Below, one piece after another: positions 13,014-24,711 of a DNA stretch of 64,000 bases. The notes under the pieces are model-generated. The model saw nothing but the letters and a program-made list of their open reading frames with translations, made no database searches and had not been told where the DNA came from. Position 1 is the stretch's first letter; each line of letters starts with the position of its first letter. The translations under genes and the position numbers were made by a program. The stretch comes from Solen grandis (Eukaryota; Mollusca; Bivalvia; Adapedonta; Solenidae), in NCBI GenBank assembly GCA_021229015.1, contig CM037781.1, positions 40,539,417 to 40,603,416 on the forward strand, read 5' to 3'.

Positions 13014-13040
13014 AAATGACCTTAAATTTTAAATGACCTT

Positions 13041-16000
13041 AAATATAGATTTTAGGACAGGATTCTTAAGTGATTTTACAATCTTTTTCCTGCTGGTCTC
13101 CTTCTTTTGAATGCAGAGTCACTTTGGCAAGGTAAATGGTCTTTGAACACAGGCTTGTCCTAAAGATTTTCCCCTGCATTATAATCATGATAAAAGAAAA
13201 AAAAAAAAAAAATGATTTGTTTATCCAGCTAAAAACCCTGATCAAGCAGTCAGTGACTTGCGTGCAAATTAGGTTTTATGCTGTTACCATTTGTTTTGTA
13301 GTAGCTCTTTTTTGTTACAGTGTGAAGACATTTAGTGTAGCTTGTAATTGCCGTATATCGTTTCCATAACAAATGTCAAAACATGCGACAAGCCAAGTAT
13401 TTTGTGAACATTTTATTCCATTTCCGCAGTCTGAAGCGTCCCCCTGGTACTCTGTCGTGTTCAAAGGCGCAAGTCTGTAGGGCACTTACTGTAGATCTAT
13501 CTGCCACTTCTGCGTGATTTGAATATTCTAGCTTTTCCCCTCTCGCATCTGTCTGGAGAGAATAATGTGATTTTCCAACCATAAAACAAAGAAAAAGATA
13601 TTTCTGAAATAAAATATGTGTCTTGGTAATGCTCAATAAAGAATGTTTTTTGATGTGTTTCGTGTCCTATCTTTGATACAGCCCATAATATCACGTTCCG
13701 ATAAGGGTCTTTGAAGCTTGCAGGATAGTATAAATACGATGATAATGGACCACTATGCTGTAAGGTTACGCTTCTCTACTGCAAATGTGGATAAGAATGC
13801 TCCTGGTTTGTTCCAGGGAAAACACCGAGGTGGATTATTCGTTCGTTTTCTGTAGTGAGATTTATTTCGGTTTACATGCAAGGTGTGGGATGTTTTACAC
13901 CCGATATGTTGAATTTCTTGAAACTGGAGAAATATGTAAACGCACCAGAAGGAAATTTCGATTAGAGGTACTTGTTTGAGGGGAAGTTGAAAATAATAGC
14001 AGGAAATGTGGGTGTGTTGTATGGTCCTTAATAAATGCATTTTCAACTGGAGGTTAAATATCTTTACTAAATTGGAAAAAAAAAAGACTAGATAAGAAAC
14101 TGGTACTCGATTACACATCACTCGCTTTGTCAGTATTCGCATAACTGAGAATTGTGCTTATATTAGTCTTTTGTACCTCATGAAGTCCCCGGGGGAGTGG
14201 GAGAGGGGTAGGGTAGGAGCTTATATCAGGGAGAATACGGTGATACATTCCTCTCAGAGGAAACTGAAGAAATTTTATTAATTATACGTTTTTCAATGTA
14301 TATATCTTGGTGTTTCTAGAACAGGGGAAGATAATTATCTAAATATGTATAAAGTATGCATACAATAAGAAATGAATAGGACTTTCTGCCTCTTTTTCCC
14401 CTCTTTTTAAGCAAACTACTTTCACCTATATAATTATTTGTTACTCTTCCTAGAGAAACCAGAACACAGAGTTGCAAACGACCCTGTTAATAAACATGGG
14501 AGATATTTCTAGGGCTGTACAAAGCAGTAAAAGACAGGCAGCTAAAGATCAGAAGTGGTTAGGATATAGATTTTACTGGAGACAGTTAGAGATTATCTGC
14601 ATTAATAGGCTTATGGTGTATTCCCTGAAATAACCTGAATGTCACTCTCGAATGTCAGGATCGAATGTCAGGAACGTAGTGGATGAGATTTAGATCATCA
14701 ATGTATGGGATTTCATTTTACAGCCCATCATTTACCTTATAGTCATTTTGATGTTATATCAGTCTCAGTGTGATATCATATGAAAGTGGCTTGTTACCAC
14801 ATGGAACATTAGGCAACTAGGGATGAATGGTTTTGGGGTATTTATTCCGTCTGTATCTTAGCATGCATGCACCTTGAGGAGCTTTACCCGCCAGGTGACC
14901 TTGACCTTCAAATGACCTTGACCCCCAAGGTCTAAGGCCCTCTGCGAGGGCATGGCTTTCATTCGAATGTAGTGCTTGTTTTTCTATTCTTCATTAATTT
15001 ACAGATTAAAGTTATATCAGCTTACATGTAGGGCATGGGCCCAACATGATTCATGCATTCTCTCTGTCATTTTCAGTGAAGTATTATATAATTTTAATTA
15101 TGAGACGACCATTCTCAAATGTTCATTCATTTTGTAATTAAATAACCACAAAAGCTGAATAAATATAACATGCATAATTGCATGGTTGATGCGTTAGCTT
15201 GTTGATTTATGTATGATGTTATCATCTGAATCAGTTATGTATTAAAAGTTAATATGCTGATTCCGTGGGATTTGTGATTTATGAATCAAAAGCATGGCCT
15301 TTACTCCCTTTGATACGATGTGTTGGTGGTTCTACCTGGCTGCCTTGTTGCATAAGCAGTCTTTCTCTTTTTATGATTAATATGTAACAACAAAGGGAAT
15401 CTCCACAGCATCAGCAAGGCCCTTCATGATAGGCCAAGCAATGGAGTAATAGTTTTAGTGGATGGACAGATTGTATTTTTATATTCTTCATATGTACGCT
15501 CTTATTATGAAATTGATTGAATGGGCTTTGTTAAAAAAAGAATATGTCACATAGAGTGTGTTTGGTCTTGCATTATACATACATTGAAATGTCACAGAGG
15601 CTCAGAATGATGGCCCATGGAGTCAATAGGGAAAAATTGTTTTGTTTGTTGAAGGAGGTTGACACAGGATTGTAGTGGTTGTTTATTCATGAAATATTTT
15701 GGAATTAAAAATTGGGAGCAATGATTGATATCAGTGGAAATAGAGAAATTGAGGCATACAGATAGTTAATAGTGCATGGAAAAAAAAGCTCATTTCAAAA
15801 GGGGAATAAAAGATAATGGTAATGAAAGATTGAGAGTAAAATAATATGAAAGTGAAGAAATGCATGCGGTGTTAAGATTTGTCCTGGGGTTGACTGCATA
15901 TTTCCTACCCCAGGACCATGTGAGGAATTCCTGGTGTAACCTATTTATCGCTGCCTGTACTGCCCACTTGATAAAGATGGTATTTGTTCTGATATTTCCC

Positions 16001-16310
16001 CATGAAGAATGTAGTCAACTTGAGAGGAGGCTTGTTTGATTGGCTCTTGCCTAATACTTGAACTCCCTTGGCACATGATAGTAAACAAGCCCCTTGGCTC
16101 TCATAAATGTTTACCAAATGCCCTAGGTAAGCATGCTTCTGATATGGCTAATCTTGAATTGTTTTCTCCTGTTCCCTCTCTCCCCATATTAGCATTCCAT
16201 CTATCTCTCTTTATCTCCTCTCATGTTCCTGTCTTATTTCTTATCAGTCTCCTTCTCTCTCTTTCCTTGACGCATTGTTTGGATGCATCATCCTTGTGGT
16301 TATTGTCTCC
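13041..16310. other. Non-coding stretch; possible regulatory or exonic patches
   Basis: No gene is certain. An A-homopolymer lies at 13197-13212. At 13220-13290 a diverged relic resembles the family A hairpin (CCTGATCAAGCAGTCAG and TTAGGTTTTATGCTGTT). A strong acceptor-like TTCCATTTCCGCAG sits at 13416-13429. At 14900-14935 there is TGACCTTGACCTTCAAATGACCTTGACC-type text, i.e. clustered nuclear-receptor half-sites. Open frames of 64 and 129 codons on opposite strands at 13753-14142 are not recognised. Confidence 0.4.
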
Positions 16311-16314
16311 ATCA

Positions 16315-16328
16315 TCTTCATCATGATT

Positions 16329-16366
<38 letters not shown>

Positions 16367-16371
16367 TATCC
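16315..16371. repeat. (ATC)n microsatellite
   Basis: About fifteen near-perfect TCA/ATC units follow a CT-rich region. The encoded poly-isoleucine stretch in one frame is an artefact. Confidence 0.95.
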
Positions 16372-17029
16372 ATCTTACTTCTTGTCAATCTCTAAGGACC
16401 ACCCATGTTTTAAATCTTCAGACTTCTCTCCACATTGATTTCTCCCGGCTCATCCTCCTCCCCACAATCACCCCTGTTAGTAACATTTTCACAGCCAGGC
16501 TTCCTATAAACCACACAATCCAGTACTTCACTTAACAGCTAGGAAACCTTGTGCTTCCCAACTCATTTACTTCACTTTTCTCTGATTTAAAACAGTCATA
16601 CATTTTTTTCCCCTGTTCAGTTTGACTGCTCAACTCTCGTGCCAAAATCTTTGCATCCTTCAGTGAAATTGGCAAGCTCTTCCCATAGGAGAGAGACGTT
16701 TGTTTCTTTCCTCGTGATTTACTGTGCGGGTAATTACTGAAATATACCAAGTGTATAGAGAGAAAAATAAATGCTAAGTACAGAATTTCACGCCCAGTGT
16801 TGAGGGATAAATTACTTTATGGGTTATATAGTCGTTTGAGATAAATGTTCAGCAATTTATCTTCATTGTGAATGACCTTTGTGAAAATTAATTACTATTA
16901 TTTCAGTTAAGTGGCTGATAAATATTCAAGGGGTCTCATTAAAAATATGGGAAATAGGGACATAAATTGGATTTAATTGCATCACTTGTTGGGAGGTTGA
17001 GGGTATGAGATACTGCCTGGTGGTGGAAG

Positions 17030-17224
17030 TTACCCTTTATCTCATGAATATTCATGTACAAAATAATGACTTGATGAATGTTAATTGGCAGAAATTTTAA
17101 ATGGTGAATGAAACAATAGATTTATCTTTGCTGTGCAGATTGTGTAGAATTAGAGCTACACTATTATGTGAACTGTCTGGTCAGGATCTACTTTGTTTTC
17201 AGTCTGAGTAAAGTAAAAGGTTAA
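17030..17224 (+). mobile_element. MITE family B, copy 1
   Basis: The left end TTACCCTTTATCTCATGAAT followed by ATTCATG and the right end AGTAAAAGGTTAA form diverged inverted repeats at TTAA-type sites. The left half matches the element at 40898 (CTCATGAATATTCATGTA). Inside is a small perfect palindrome, CATGAATATTCATG. Same superfamily type as family A but a distinct interior. Confidence 0.65.
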
Positions 17225-17289
17225 TGATTGAGTTGGCCTGCCCTGGGGTGGACTGAGGGGTGTGGTTAAGGGCTGGGGTTTCGGATGTG

Positions 17290-17600
17290 ATTCTTTCAAA
17301 TTTTTGAAATAAAATTAACAACTGGTATGAAATGAAAGAAAAAATGACTGAAAGAGATATGAATTGAAAGAAAAAATGACTGAGAGATAGAAAGAGAAAG
17401 GAAGAGTGAGAGAGAGGAATGTAGTTGCAGAATATAAATGAAATTTATGCAGCATTACAATATTATGAGAAAGAGAGGGTGGGAAAGATTTAAATCTTCA
17501 TGATAAAGTTTGAGAGAGAAAGGAATATAGAAGGAAGAGGGAAAAGGAAATTCATGAAAATAAAAAAAAAACATGAAGGAAGAAACATTTGAATCATTTC
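17290..17600. repeat. Purine-rich low-complexity tract
   Basis: GA-rich sequence with repeated 'GAAAGAAAAAATGACTGA' units at about 17334 and 17364, followed by GAGAGA- and AAAGAGA-rich text and a poly-A run. No coding signal. Confidence 0.8.
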
Positions 17601-18676
17601 ATAACATGGGATTTTCCCCTTTCTCCACTTAAGATGAACACAGGAACCTGATTATTAAATTAGTTTGTCCGTCTGTTTTGTCAATCTGTCTCTCTATCTT
17701 TCATTTCCTTATCTAGCGGGATATGATTCACTTGTTGTGAATGGTTCATGAGTAAGCCCTGCAGTCTAGTGTATTGACATTATGTGTATCTAATACACAT
17801 TCCTCTCATTTCACAGTTGAACTGTCAAGTTACTCTGACTTTCTTTTGATATCCAGAGGTTTACAGTTACCGTTAGCAGTTACACCAACTTTAAACTTTC
17901 TCATCAAACTTTTACAAAAGACACAATGTCTAATGTTTGTACCCTTTGTTATGGTTCATGGATATCAGAAAGCCATCTTGGTTGGGTTGAAATTTATAAA
18001 TCAGAGGAGAGCTGTTGTATTATCATGATAACCTGCTGATTTATTGACAATGTTTTCATATAAGTTTGGAAAGTTCAGCTGGATATTGCTCCAAGGGGAA
18101 AGGGGGATTTTTGTGGGGAAAAATTGGTAAATATTTCCTGATTTATTTGACATGTAAACCTCTGCTGGCAAAGTAAATATGTAAATAACTGGAAAAAGTG
18201 TAGTGTACAGTTGTGTATTGGGAAACATTGATGTACTCAGCTGTGACAGAGATGTTTGAGAAAGAAGGATTTTATTATTTGATTTCATATGGCAATATAA
18301 TTTTTTATTTACCCTTCTTTTGTAAGAGAGCAGTTAAGGGAAGTAACCCATGTACTGTAATCCTTGTACTACAAGATGAGTCCATGATAAAGTTGTAGAC
18401 TGGCCGGGTTTTATACCGTTCACAACCAGCAAAGATAGCTTTTAAATCGGGACAAATCTAGCAAATGCTTAATTTGTTGTGAACCAGTTCAAAGCTTTTT
18501 TTTTTTATAAATGAACCAGTACTGGTAGGACCCAGGAATTTCAGGGGTGTTTTCAGTGGAATTTGTCAGGGAAAAAGTCCATAATAACAAAAAATAAAAT
18601 GTTAAATTAGATTTTATTTAGGGTATTTCTATGGTGATTTCTTTTCATTACAGAGTTGCCCATTTTCTTTTTCCAG
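17601..18676. other. Intron upstream of the first recognised exon
   Basis: No exon identified. The 3' end carries a good polypyrimidine tract, CATTTTCTTTTTCCAG, immediately before 18677. A T-homopolymer lies at 18497-18507. Confidence 0.6.
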
Positions 18677-19139
18677 ATATGACGAAGTTACCTCCCTTGA
18701 CGGTTACCTGCGCCACTCGGTTGACCAAGGCAATGACCCTATCACCAAAGTCTGCATCACCTACCTTGCGCTGTGGCTCAACCGGGTCGAAGACACTTCT
18801 GTTGACCATGCTCAGTTCAGCAGTGGTCGTAACTTGACCAAATATGGGCAACACTCAGCCGGAAAAGAACCATATTTGGGGCAAAGGGTGGAAAATGGAC
18901 TTAAGGTGAAGACCGGAAACCATGGAGATAAAGATTGGCACATGGCAGGGACTGGTCAGAAGGAAAGTGACGAGTACAGGGCAGACGGAGGGGGGACAAC
19001 TGCAGGTGTCAGGACAGGGGAAGATAACTCTGCCTCGTATCGGGCAGGACTGCCATTAGGCTACAGTGACAAGGAACTGAGAGAGATATCCAGAAAACAG
19101 CTGCTGCAGATTTTGCAGCGTCTCCCTGTTAGAGATGAG
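18677..19139 (+). CDS. Internal exon of putative polycystin-1-like protein
   Basis: The exon has a strong acceptor (TTTTCTTTTTCCAG) and donor (GAG|GTAAGG). It begins with one base completing a codon, then 154 open codons in phase 0 at the 3' end. In frame it starts YDEVTSLDGYLRHSVDQGND, followed by a hydrophobic helix-like stretch (ITYLALWLNRVED, residues 27-39). A long hydrophilic, glycine- and charge-rich and probably disordered region follows (about residues 45-125) with one N-glycosylation motif (NLT, 52-54). It ends with a predicted helix, LREISRKQLLQILQRLPV. GC content is clearly above that of the flanks. That last helix resembles the 'leucine-rich helix plus LPV' text seen before the GAIN domain in polycystin-1-family proteins. 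The family assignment rests mainly on the downstream exons. The gene continues beyond both ends of the window. Confidence 0.75.
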
Positions 19140-20100
19140 GTAAGGACATTTGCGGAAAAAATTAAATAGATAGCCTGTAAAAGCATTTGCTCAGAAATCC
19201 TGAAATTTATTAGCATCGTTAATATTGGCTTTGCTGTTATGTCTTAAGTGAAATAGGGAACACAAGGATCACATTTCATATAAAGATATGGATGTATTGA
19301 CATCAAATCGAAATGGAACAGAGGCAAATGGTTTTGCATCAATCCACTTCATGATGAATGTTTTCTGTGTTGAAGGTCAGTTTAGGACAGAGAGTCATAA
19401 ACCAAAAACTAAAGATGATATTTAATGCAACCAACGAATAACCCTATAGTTCTTTATGGCCACTTAACGAGGTTTTTGTCGATTTGAACTCAGCCTGTCA
19501 CATGGACCAGAATGTTGTCATTTCCGTACTAATTTGTTATGATTGTTAAATACATCTTTTGTGACATCCACGGATATGTTTTCATTGCTTTTAATGACAA
19601 GTACATGCTATGTACAATATATATGCGCTCACACCATCAAGCTCATGGGACTAAAAACCACTTAGCTGGTTATTTATGTCCTGAAGATAAAGGCGTGTGG
19701 CTTTAAAGATTGCCTCAGAGCATTGTCTTAAAGTTGGTTTTTGTCAGAGAAGAAGTAGGCATGACTGTTGCGAACATAAACATCGCGATTCAACTGCCAC
19801 ATCAAACAATGGCAAAATGTTCAGTATTGTGTTAACATCATATATCTCTGTAAAGTTGGGTTGTTTTTTTGTTTTATATTATTGGACTTCATTTCTTGTA
19901 TAAAATATCATGATTCTGTTCTTGGTTTAAACAGAAAATGAAAATATCAGGGAAAATTTTTGTTGATATGGAGGATTGACCTGACGCTTCATAAATGATA
20001 TTCAGCGTATGAAATAAGTACATTTCTTTCACTGACAAACATTTTAGGTGGGGATACACTTGTTCATTTAAAGTTTACTTTACTCTCCCCCACTGGTCAT
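19140..20100. other. Start of the 28.6-kb intron
   Basis: Follows the donor GTAAGG. No gene, repeat family or RNA is recognised. A short CAT/TCA run lies at 20097-20114. Confidence 0.55.
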
Positions 20101-20170
20101 CATCATCATCATCAGCCATTTATCTTGCTGTTTTACATGAAACATGGTCATAGTACATCATTAGAGTATT

Positions 20171-20348
20171 TTCAGGTAATCCATCCATCATTAAATGGTC
20201 ATCATGGTCCATCAAGTGACCATGGGAATTTTATAGTAAATGCAAGCCTTTATAGACTTAGAGCGAAAGAGCCTATAATAAACTTCCAAGTCAATGGATG
20301 CTTTTAACTGCCCTGAAATTCTTTTAACAATGATGATGGATGGATTAA
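20171..20348 (+). mobile_element. MITE family C, copy 2
   Basis: GGTAATCCATCCATCATTAA at the left and GATGATGGATGGATTAA at the right are the family C inverted repeats. The left TTAA is mutated to TTCA and the right one is intact. The interior shares GTCCATCAAGTGACCATG, GCAAGCCTTTATAGACTTAG and CAAGTCAATGGATGC with copies 1 and 3. Copy 1 is in the opposite orientation. Confidence 0.75.
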
Positions 20349-21690
20349 GACAAGAGGATGATTATTGCCTGTCTGATCTGGTTTACTCTGGTTGTACAGG
20401 TTATTTTAATAATGGCTCTCCTGTTTTGAAAGGTAAAAAAGTGACTTCTTCCTGTCAACCAGATTACCTCATATTTTATCTGGTTTTGTATATATCCTTG
20501 CACAGATTTACATCAATCAAATGACTGTCACATGTTTTTGTGTGTCAGTGTCTTTGGCAGACTGGATAGAATGTCCACACCTTAATTTAGAGGATGTTGT
20601 TTTGATATCTAGCCGTTATATATATACAGTTGCTCGGAATGGTACTTGTACATATACCTTGCTTAGTGCTCAGTGTATGAGGGAAGTTCCAGGATACACT
20701 GGTCTAGTGTATCATACCATTTGTCTGTTGAATGATACCACATACACCTCTGTATCACATACTGTCTTGTGTAGATATATAGTACCCGATTGATTGAATT
20801 GCTGGTGGTGGGACATTAAAACCAAGTGAACATACATGATAACACTTCTACACCCTCTGTTGGGTACCAGACCAACCAATCAGTAGTAAACTGATTAATT
20901 GGACAAGAAATTAGGTCATAGTGAGTGAAAAGCAATCTACATGAAAATAGTCATTAGACATTCATATGTACAAGTGAGTATGTTAGGAATGTCTGTCACA
21001 CAAAGTTGATGAATACAGGTTTTAAAATGTTGATCAGATTTTTGAAACTAAAGATACACAGATTTTCACATTGTGTTGAATTCATATTTTTGATTAAATC
21101 AGTATTTTTTATAAACTCTGTTTATTTCAACATGTGAGGTTTAGATTATGACATATTTATATTCATTCAGTTTTCATTTGGTTTGGTATACATCATTTTT
21201 TAAAGATGAAGTTGAATATATTTATTTTTATTTTAAGCTCTGGATTTATTTTTATTATTCCAAATATATTGTTACAAACAGTCAGACCAAATTCGCCTTT
21301 CAGAATCCCTGTCAGGGACCAATGTTTTAGTATCAAAAAGGCAATTAACTAGAATGTGGCAACATTGCAAGGTTTAACCAGTATGAGTTATTTCCCTTTC
21401 ACCGTCAAATGAAGAGTGATTGCATCAACTCTATGTATGATTGGACTGTAAAAATTAAGAGAAGTCAGAACCATTTTTTTGTTCATTCATAAATCTGTTG
21501 AGTCTGATTTTGTAGCTTTATTGCCTTTAGATGTGATAAGCATGATTTTGTTTTTTGTTGTGTTGGAAGTCAACTGTTGTTTTGACAGTATTTAAGTCAT
21601 GCAGGGACATCCAGCTAAATATTCAGAGTGCATAGAAGCACATGAGTGGATCTACAGACTAGTCTAATCGCAAGCCAGCCGGAAGAATTC
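20349..21690. other. Intron stretch, nothing recognised
   Basis: A 90-codon open frame at 20521-20793 (+) has no donor/acceptor context or motif that I recognise. The rest is AT-rich. Confidence 0.5.
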
Positions 21691-21694
21691 CTGC

Positions 21695-21870
21695 CATGAA
21701 AAAAAATGGAGTGAGCCCATTGGGATTCGAACCCACAGCTGTAATTGAGCATTTAAACATTTTGAATTTAGCAGACAAAAAAAGTATAAGATTTTTTTTT
21801 TTTTTTTTTTGTAAATACCACTCAGCACAGTTATATACATAGAAAGATACATGGATAGAGAATAGATCCC
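21695..21870 (-). mobile_element. tRNA-derived SINE, degenerate, minus strand
   Basis: On the minus strand, box A-like TGTGCTGAGTGGTAT is followed by an A-rich insertion. Then comes a near-perfect box B, TGTGGGTTCGAATCCCAATG (plus-strand 21719-21738). The two boxes are too far apart for a working tRNA because of the long A/T tract between them, so it is best read as a SINE disrupted by homopolymer expansion. Flanking ends were not defined. Confidence 0.5.
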
Positions 21871-23281
21871 TCATCTTTCAGTTCTATCTCATAATCACTG
21901 TAGCTTATCAAAATGTCAATACCGAGAATCTCCGGTAAAATCATATTAAACTGTAATTACTCCGAAGATTAAGTCATTTCAGTGTGCGGCATTACGTCAT
22001 TACTTAGCCGAGCCAGTCAGTCTGTACTCAGACGCGCAAGATGTGAATTTTCCCCGACGTTGCAATCTATAACGCATTAAGTATATTGCCACATCATATT
22101 TTTCTAGTTCATTATCAGAGACAGTTTGACTTGCCTTCAACCAAATGAGATCAGAAATGGACATAAAGTATTCCCGGTTTTGCCCGCAGCGAGCGTCATG
22201 AACAGTTCTCTACGCTGTGTTTTGTATAAAATCTTTAGTGGTGGAAACATCTTTACTGTCATTTCCTGTCTAAAATATATGTTGATTGAAGTGTTGGTGA
22301 AAAGTTTTATGAATTACTCAACTACCACCTTGTCATTCAATCCCATTAAGTTTTAAAATTATATTTTCATGATCTTCCTAACTTTTTTTTTGTACTTTAA
22401 GGACAAGTAATCCTTTCCCTGTTTTGAATGGTGGCTATCAAACGAGCAAAATGCATGAAATACAGTTGTTTGTCAAAAATCACAATAATTGCATTGACAC
22501 ATAAAGTCCTCCATTTTCTCCTTGTTTATTGGTTACATCATGTTATTCATACATCATACACAACGATCACATGAAATCTGATATACAAATCCTGCCTAAT
22601 GTAGAACTAGCAACAAGTCCAGGAAGCTTGTTCAGGATTTATAAACTTCCGACTGGAACACACAGATGATTTGAACACAGTCACAGCCGATGAGAGGCTA
22701 AAATGTGGTCTCAGCATTGTTTCCCTGTGTCTATATAAGGCGGGGATGTTGAACATATACGTGTATCCAAACAGCATACGAGTTGACGGACTTGCCACGA
22801 CCACTTCCTTATTTGGCTCTCTTTGATTCTCAGCTGACCTTGAAATTCTGTGGTCATTTCAAATCTTAGAGTCGTTAGGACAACCTTGATGACTTGATGA
22901 GGCAATGTCCACTTTCTGTATGAGTCATGAATAAACTATTCAGTCATGTACGTTGTATTGGTAAACAGACACATATAAATATACTGTCCATAGTAGAGAT
23001 TCTGTAATTTTTGTTCTTGAAGTTCTTGAATAAACATGATCATTGACAAAAGCAGGATTCTTTCTTATAGGTGATATAAGAAATTATTTCAAATGTGATG
23101 GAACTATTTTGGATTGAGATGTACTTTTTTGAGGCAACAGGCGAAACTGTTTTTCAAATAAGTTCAGCATTTAAATGTAGGATCTCAATATTGAACTCCA
23201 TTAAGTTGACAAATCAAAAAAAAAAGAAAAAAAGAAGGAGACATAAGATTTATCTAGAGTATTTTTATACTCACTGGACAG
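21871..23281. other. Intron stretch up to the assembly gap
   Basis: No exon or repeat family is supported. An A-rich run at 23216-23235 lies just before the gap. Confidence 0.5.
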
Positions 23282-23381
23282 NNNNNNNNNNNNNNNNNNN
23301 NNNNNNNNNNNNNNNNNNNNNNNNNNNNNNNNNNNNNNNNNNNNNNNNNNNNNNNNNNNNNNNNNNNNNNNNNNNNNNNNN
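23282..23381. other. Assembly gap (100 N)
   Basis: Exactly 100 N, the customary placeholder for a scaffold join of unknown size. True distance and content are unknown, so the intron length spanning it is approximate and an exon could be hidden here. Confidence 0.99.
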
Positions 23382-23610
23382 ACCTCTACTTGGGGAAGGT
23401 ATAACTTTCATAGAATTGACTTTGTTGTGTTATTTCTTTGAAAAAGAAAATTTGTTGTAGGATATAATTTGTTTACAACATCAGAGTGTTTTTTTCACAC
23501 ACTATAGTCTGTGTGCTGTGAGACACTAGATAGGACTTCAAGATGGCGTGAAAGATCCAGGAATATGTAGTTGTCACCGAGAAAACAAGATTTGATGATC
23601 CTCTTGTCGT

Positions 23611-23850
23611 TTAACCCTTTCCCTCAGAGGACACCATGAAAAGACCTATGCGAACAGCATAAAACGAGATCAGACTGCGAGTAACTTGCAGGCTGATCAG
23701 GTTTTATGCTGTTCATTGCTCCTCAGTGGTCTGGAAATGAGGATTTTATAATTAAATTTGGTAAGCTTTAACTGTGGTTTTCTGCAGATCAGGCTTTATG
23801 TGGTACCTACTGAGTGTGTCAAAATGAGTCTATATGAGGGAAAGGGCTAA
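23611..23850. mobile_element. MITE family A, copy 3
   Basis: TTAACCCTTTCCCTCAGAGG at the left and TATGAGGGAAAGGGCTAA at the right; the right TTAA is mutated to CTAA. The central hairpin is retained with mismatches (GCATAAAACGAGATCAGACT against GCTGATCAGGTTTTATGC). Length is 240 bp and the orientation matches copies 2 and 6. Confidence 0.87.
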
Positions 23851-23959
23851 GGTTGTCACACTTTATTTCTAGGGAATGTTGCAGTCCACTTAGCTGTGTA
23901 GGTGAATAGGGATAAGTATTTGGCATAGTATGACATTTCAGGAAGGAAAATATGTTGCA

Positions 23960-24711
23960 TACCGTATACACCGGCAGATTAGGCGCACTTTTTTTCCAGA
24001 TAATTCAAGTTTGTAGAGGGGGTGCGCCTTATATGATGATATACAGCTTTTCAGGTTTCTTTTTTCAATCACCGAGAAGTGAAAATTACCGGTATACGTT
24101 CTCAGAAAATGGATATACTGAAAGCCAATGAATACGATAATATGACACAAAGTCTATACGAAACCATGATAAACAATACCAGATTATTGCTTTTGTTCTT
24201 ATTAGTTATCCTACAGGTATATTTCATGATAAAATGATCGTGAGAAACTGAAACAACTTGATGGAAGCCATTTTCAATATAAACAAATAAGTTTATTTTA
24301 CGGGACCTCATGATGTATAGGAGAAACTTGACAGGTGGCAATTGTTACGTAATGTTTGTTAGTTTAGAGAATTTTGACAGGTGACAATGGTCCCCAGTGT
24401 TAGAATGTGGGGACACGGTTGAGTAATGTCATGTTATGAAAATGTGTCACCTTTATCCTACCCGTCGTTAATGTAACGGTCTAACGCTAATCTTATGCCA
24501 TGTGTAAATAAAACAGTTCACCGTATGATTAGCCCGGTGACGTACGGATAGCTTTCGGTCTGTCAAAATGTACGACGGCGCAAATTTCAAAACAAGATTT
24601 CGCCGCATACGATACGATAAGTGATTTTTTTTTTTTTTTTCAAATAAGTTACCCTGAAAGTTAGGATGCGTCTTATACGTAGCTGCACCTAATCTGACCG
24701 TGTATACGGTA
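23960..24711. mobile_element. TA-flanked inverted-repeat element, 752 bp
   Basis: Left end TACCGTATACACCGGCAGAT and right end ATCTGACCGTGTATACGGTA are inverted repeats of about 30 bp flanked by TA. The adjoining text AGGCGCACTTTTTTTCC / GGATGCGTCTTATACGTAGC extends the similarity in diverged form. TA target duplication is typical of Tc1/mariner/pogo-like and some other cut-and-paste elements. The superfamily is not assigned. No transposase frame is present, so it is non-autonomous. Two minus-strand open frames inside (70 and 79 codons) are unrecognised. Confidence 0.7.

Noticed and set aside
13430..13480. Short terminal exon after the strong acceptor TTCCATTTCCGCAG, with frame SEASPWYSVVFKGASL and then a stop
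   Set aside because: Only 17 codons, with no upstream exon found and no homologue recalled. A good acceptor alone is expected by chance in this much AT-rich DNA.
23095..23460. 121-codon frame spanning the N gap
   Set aside because: 34 of its codons are unknown N bases, and the flanking parts have no coding features.
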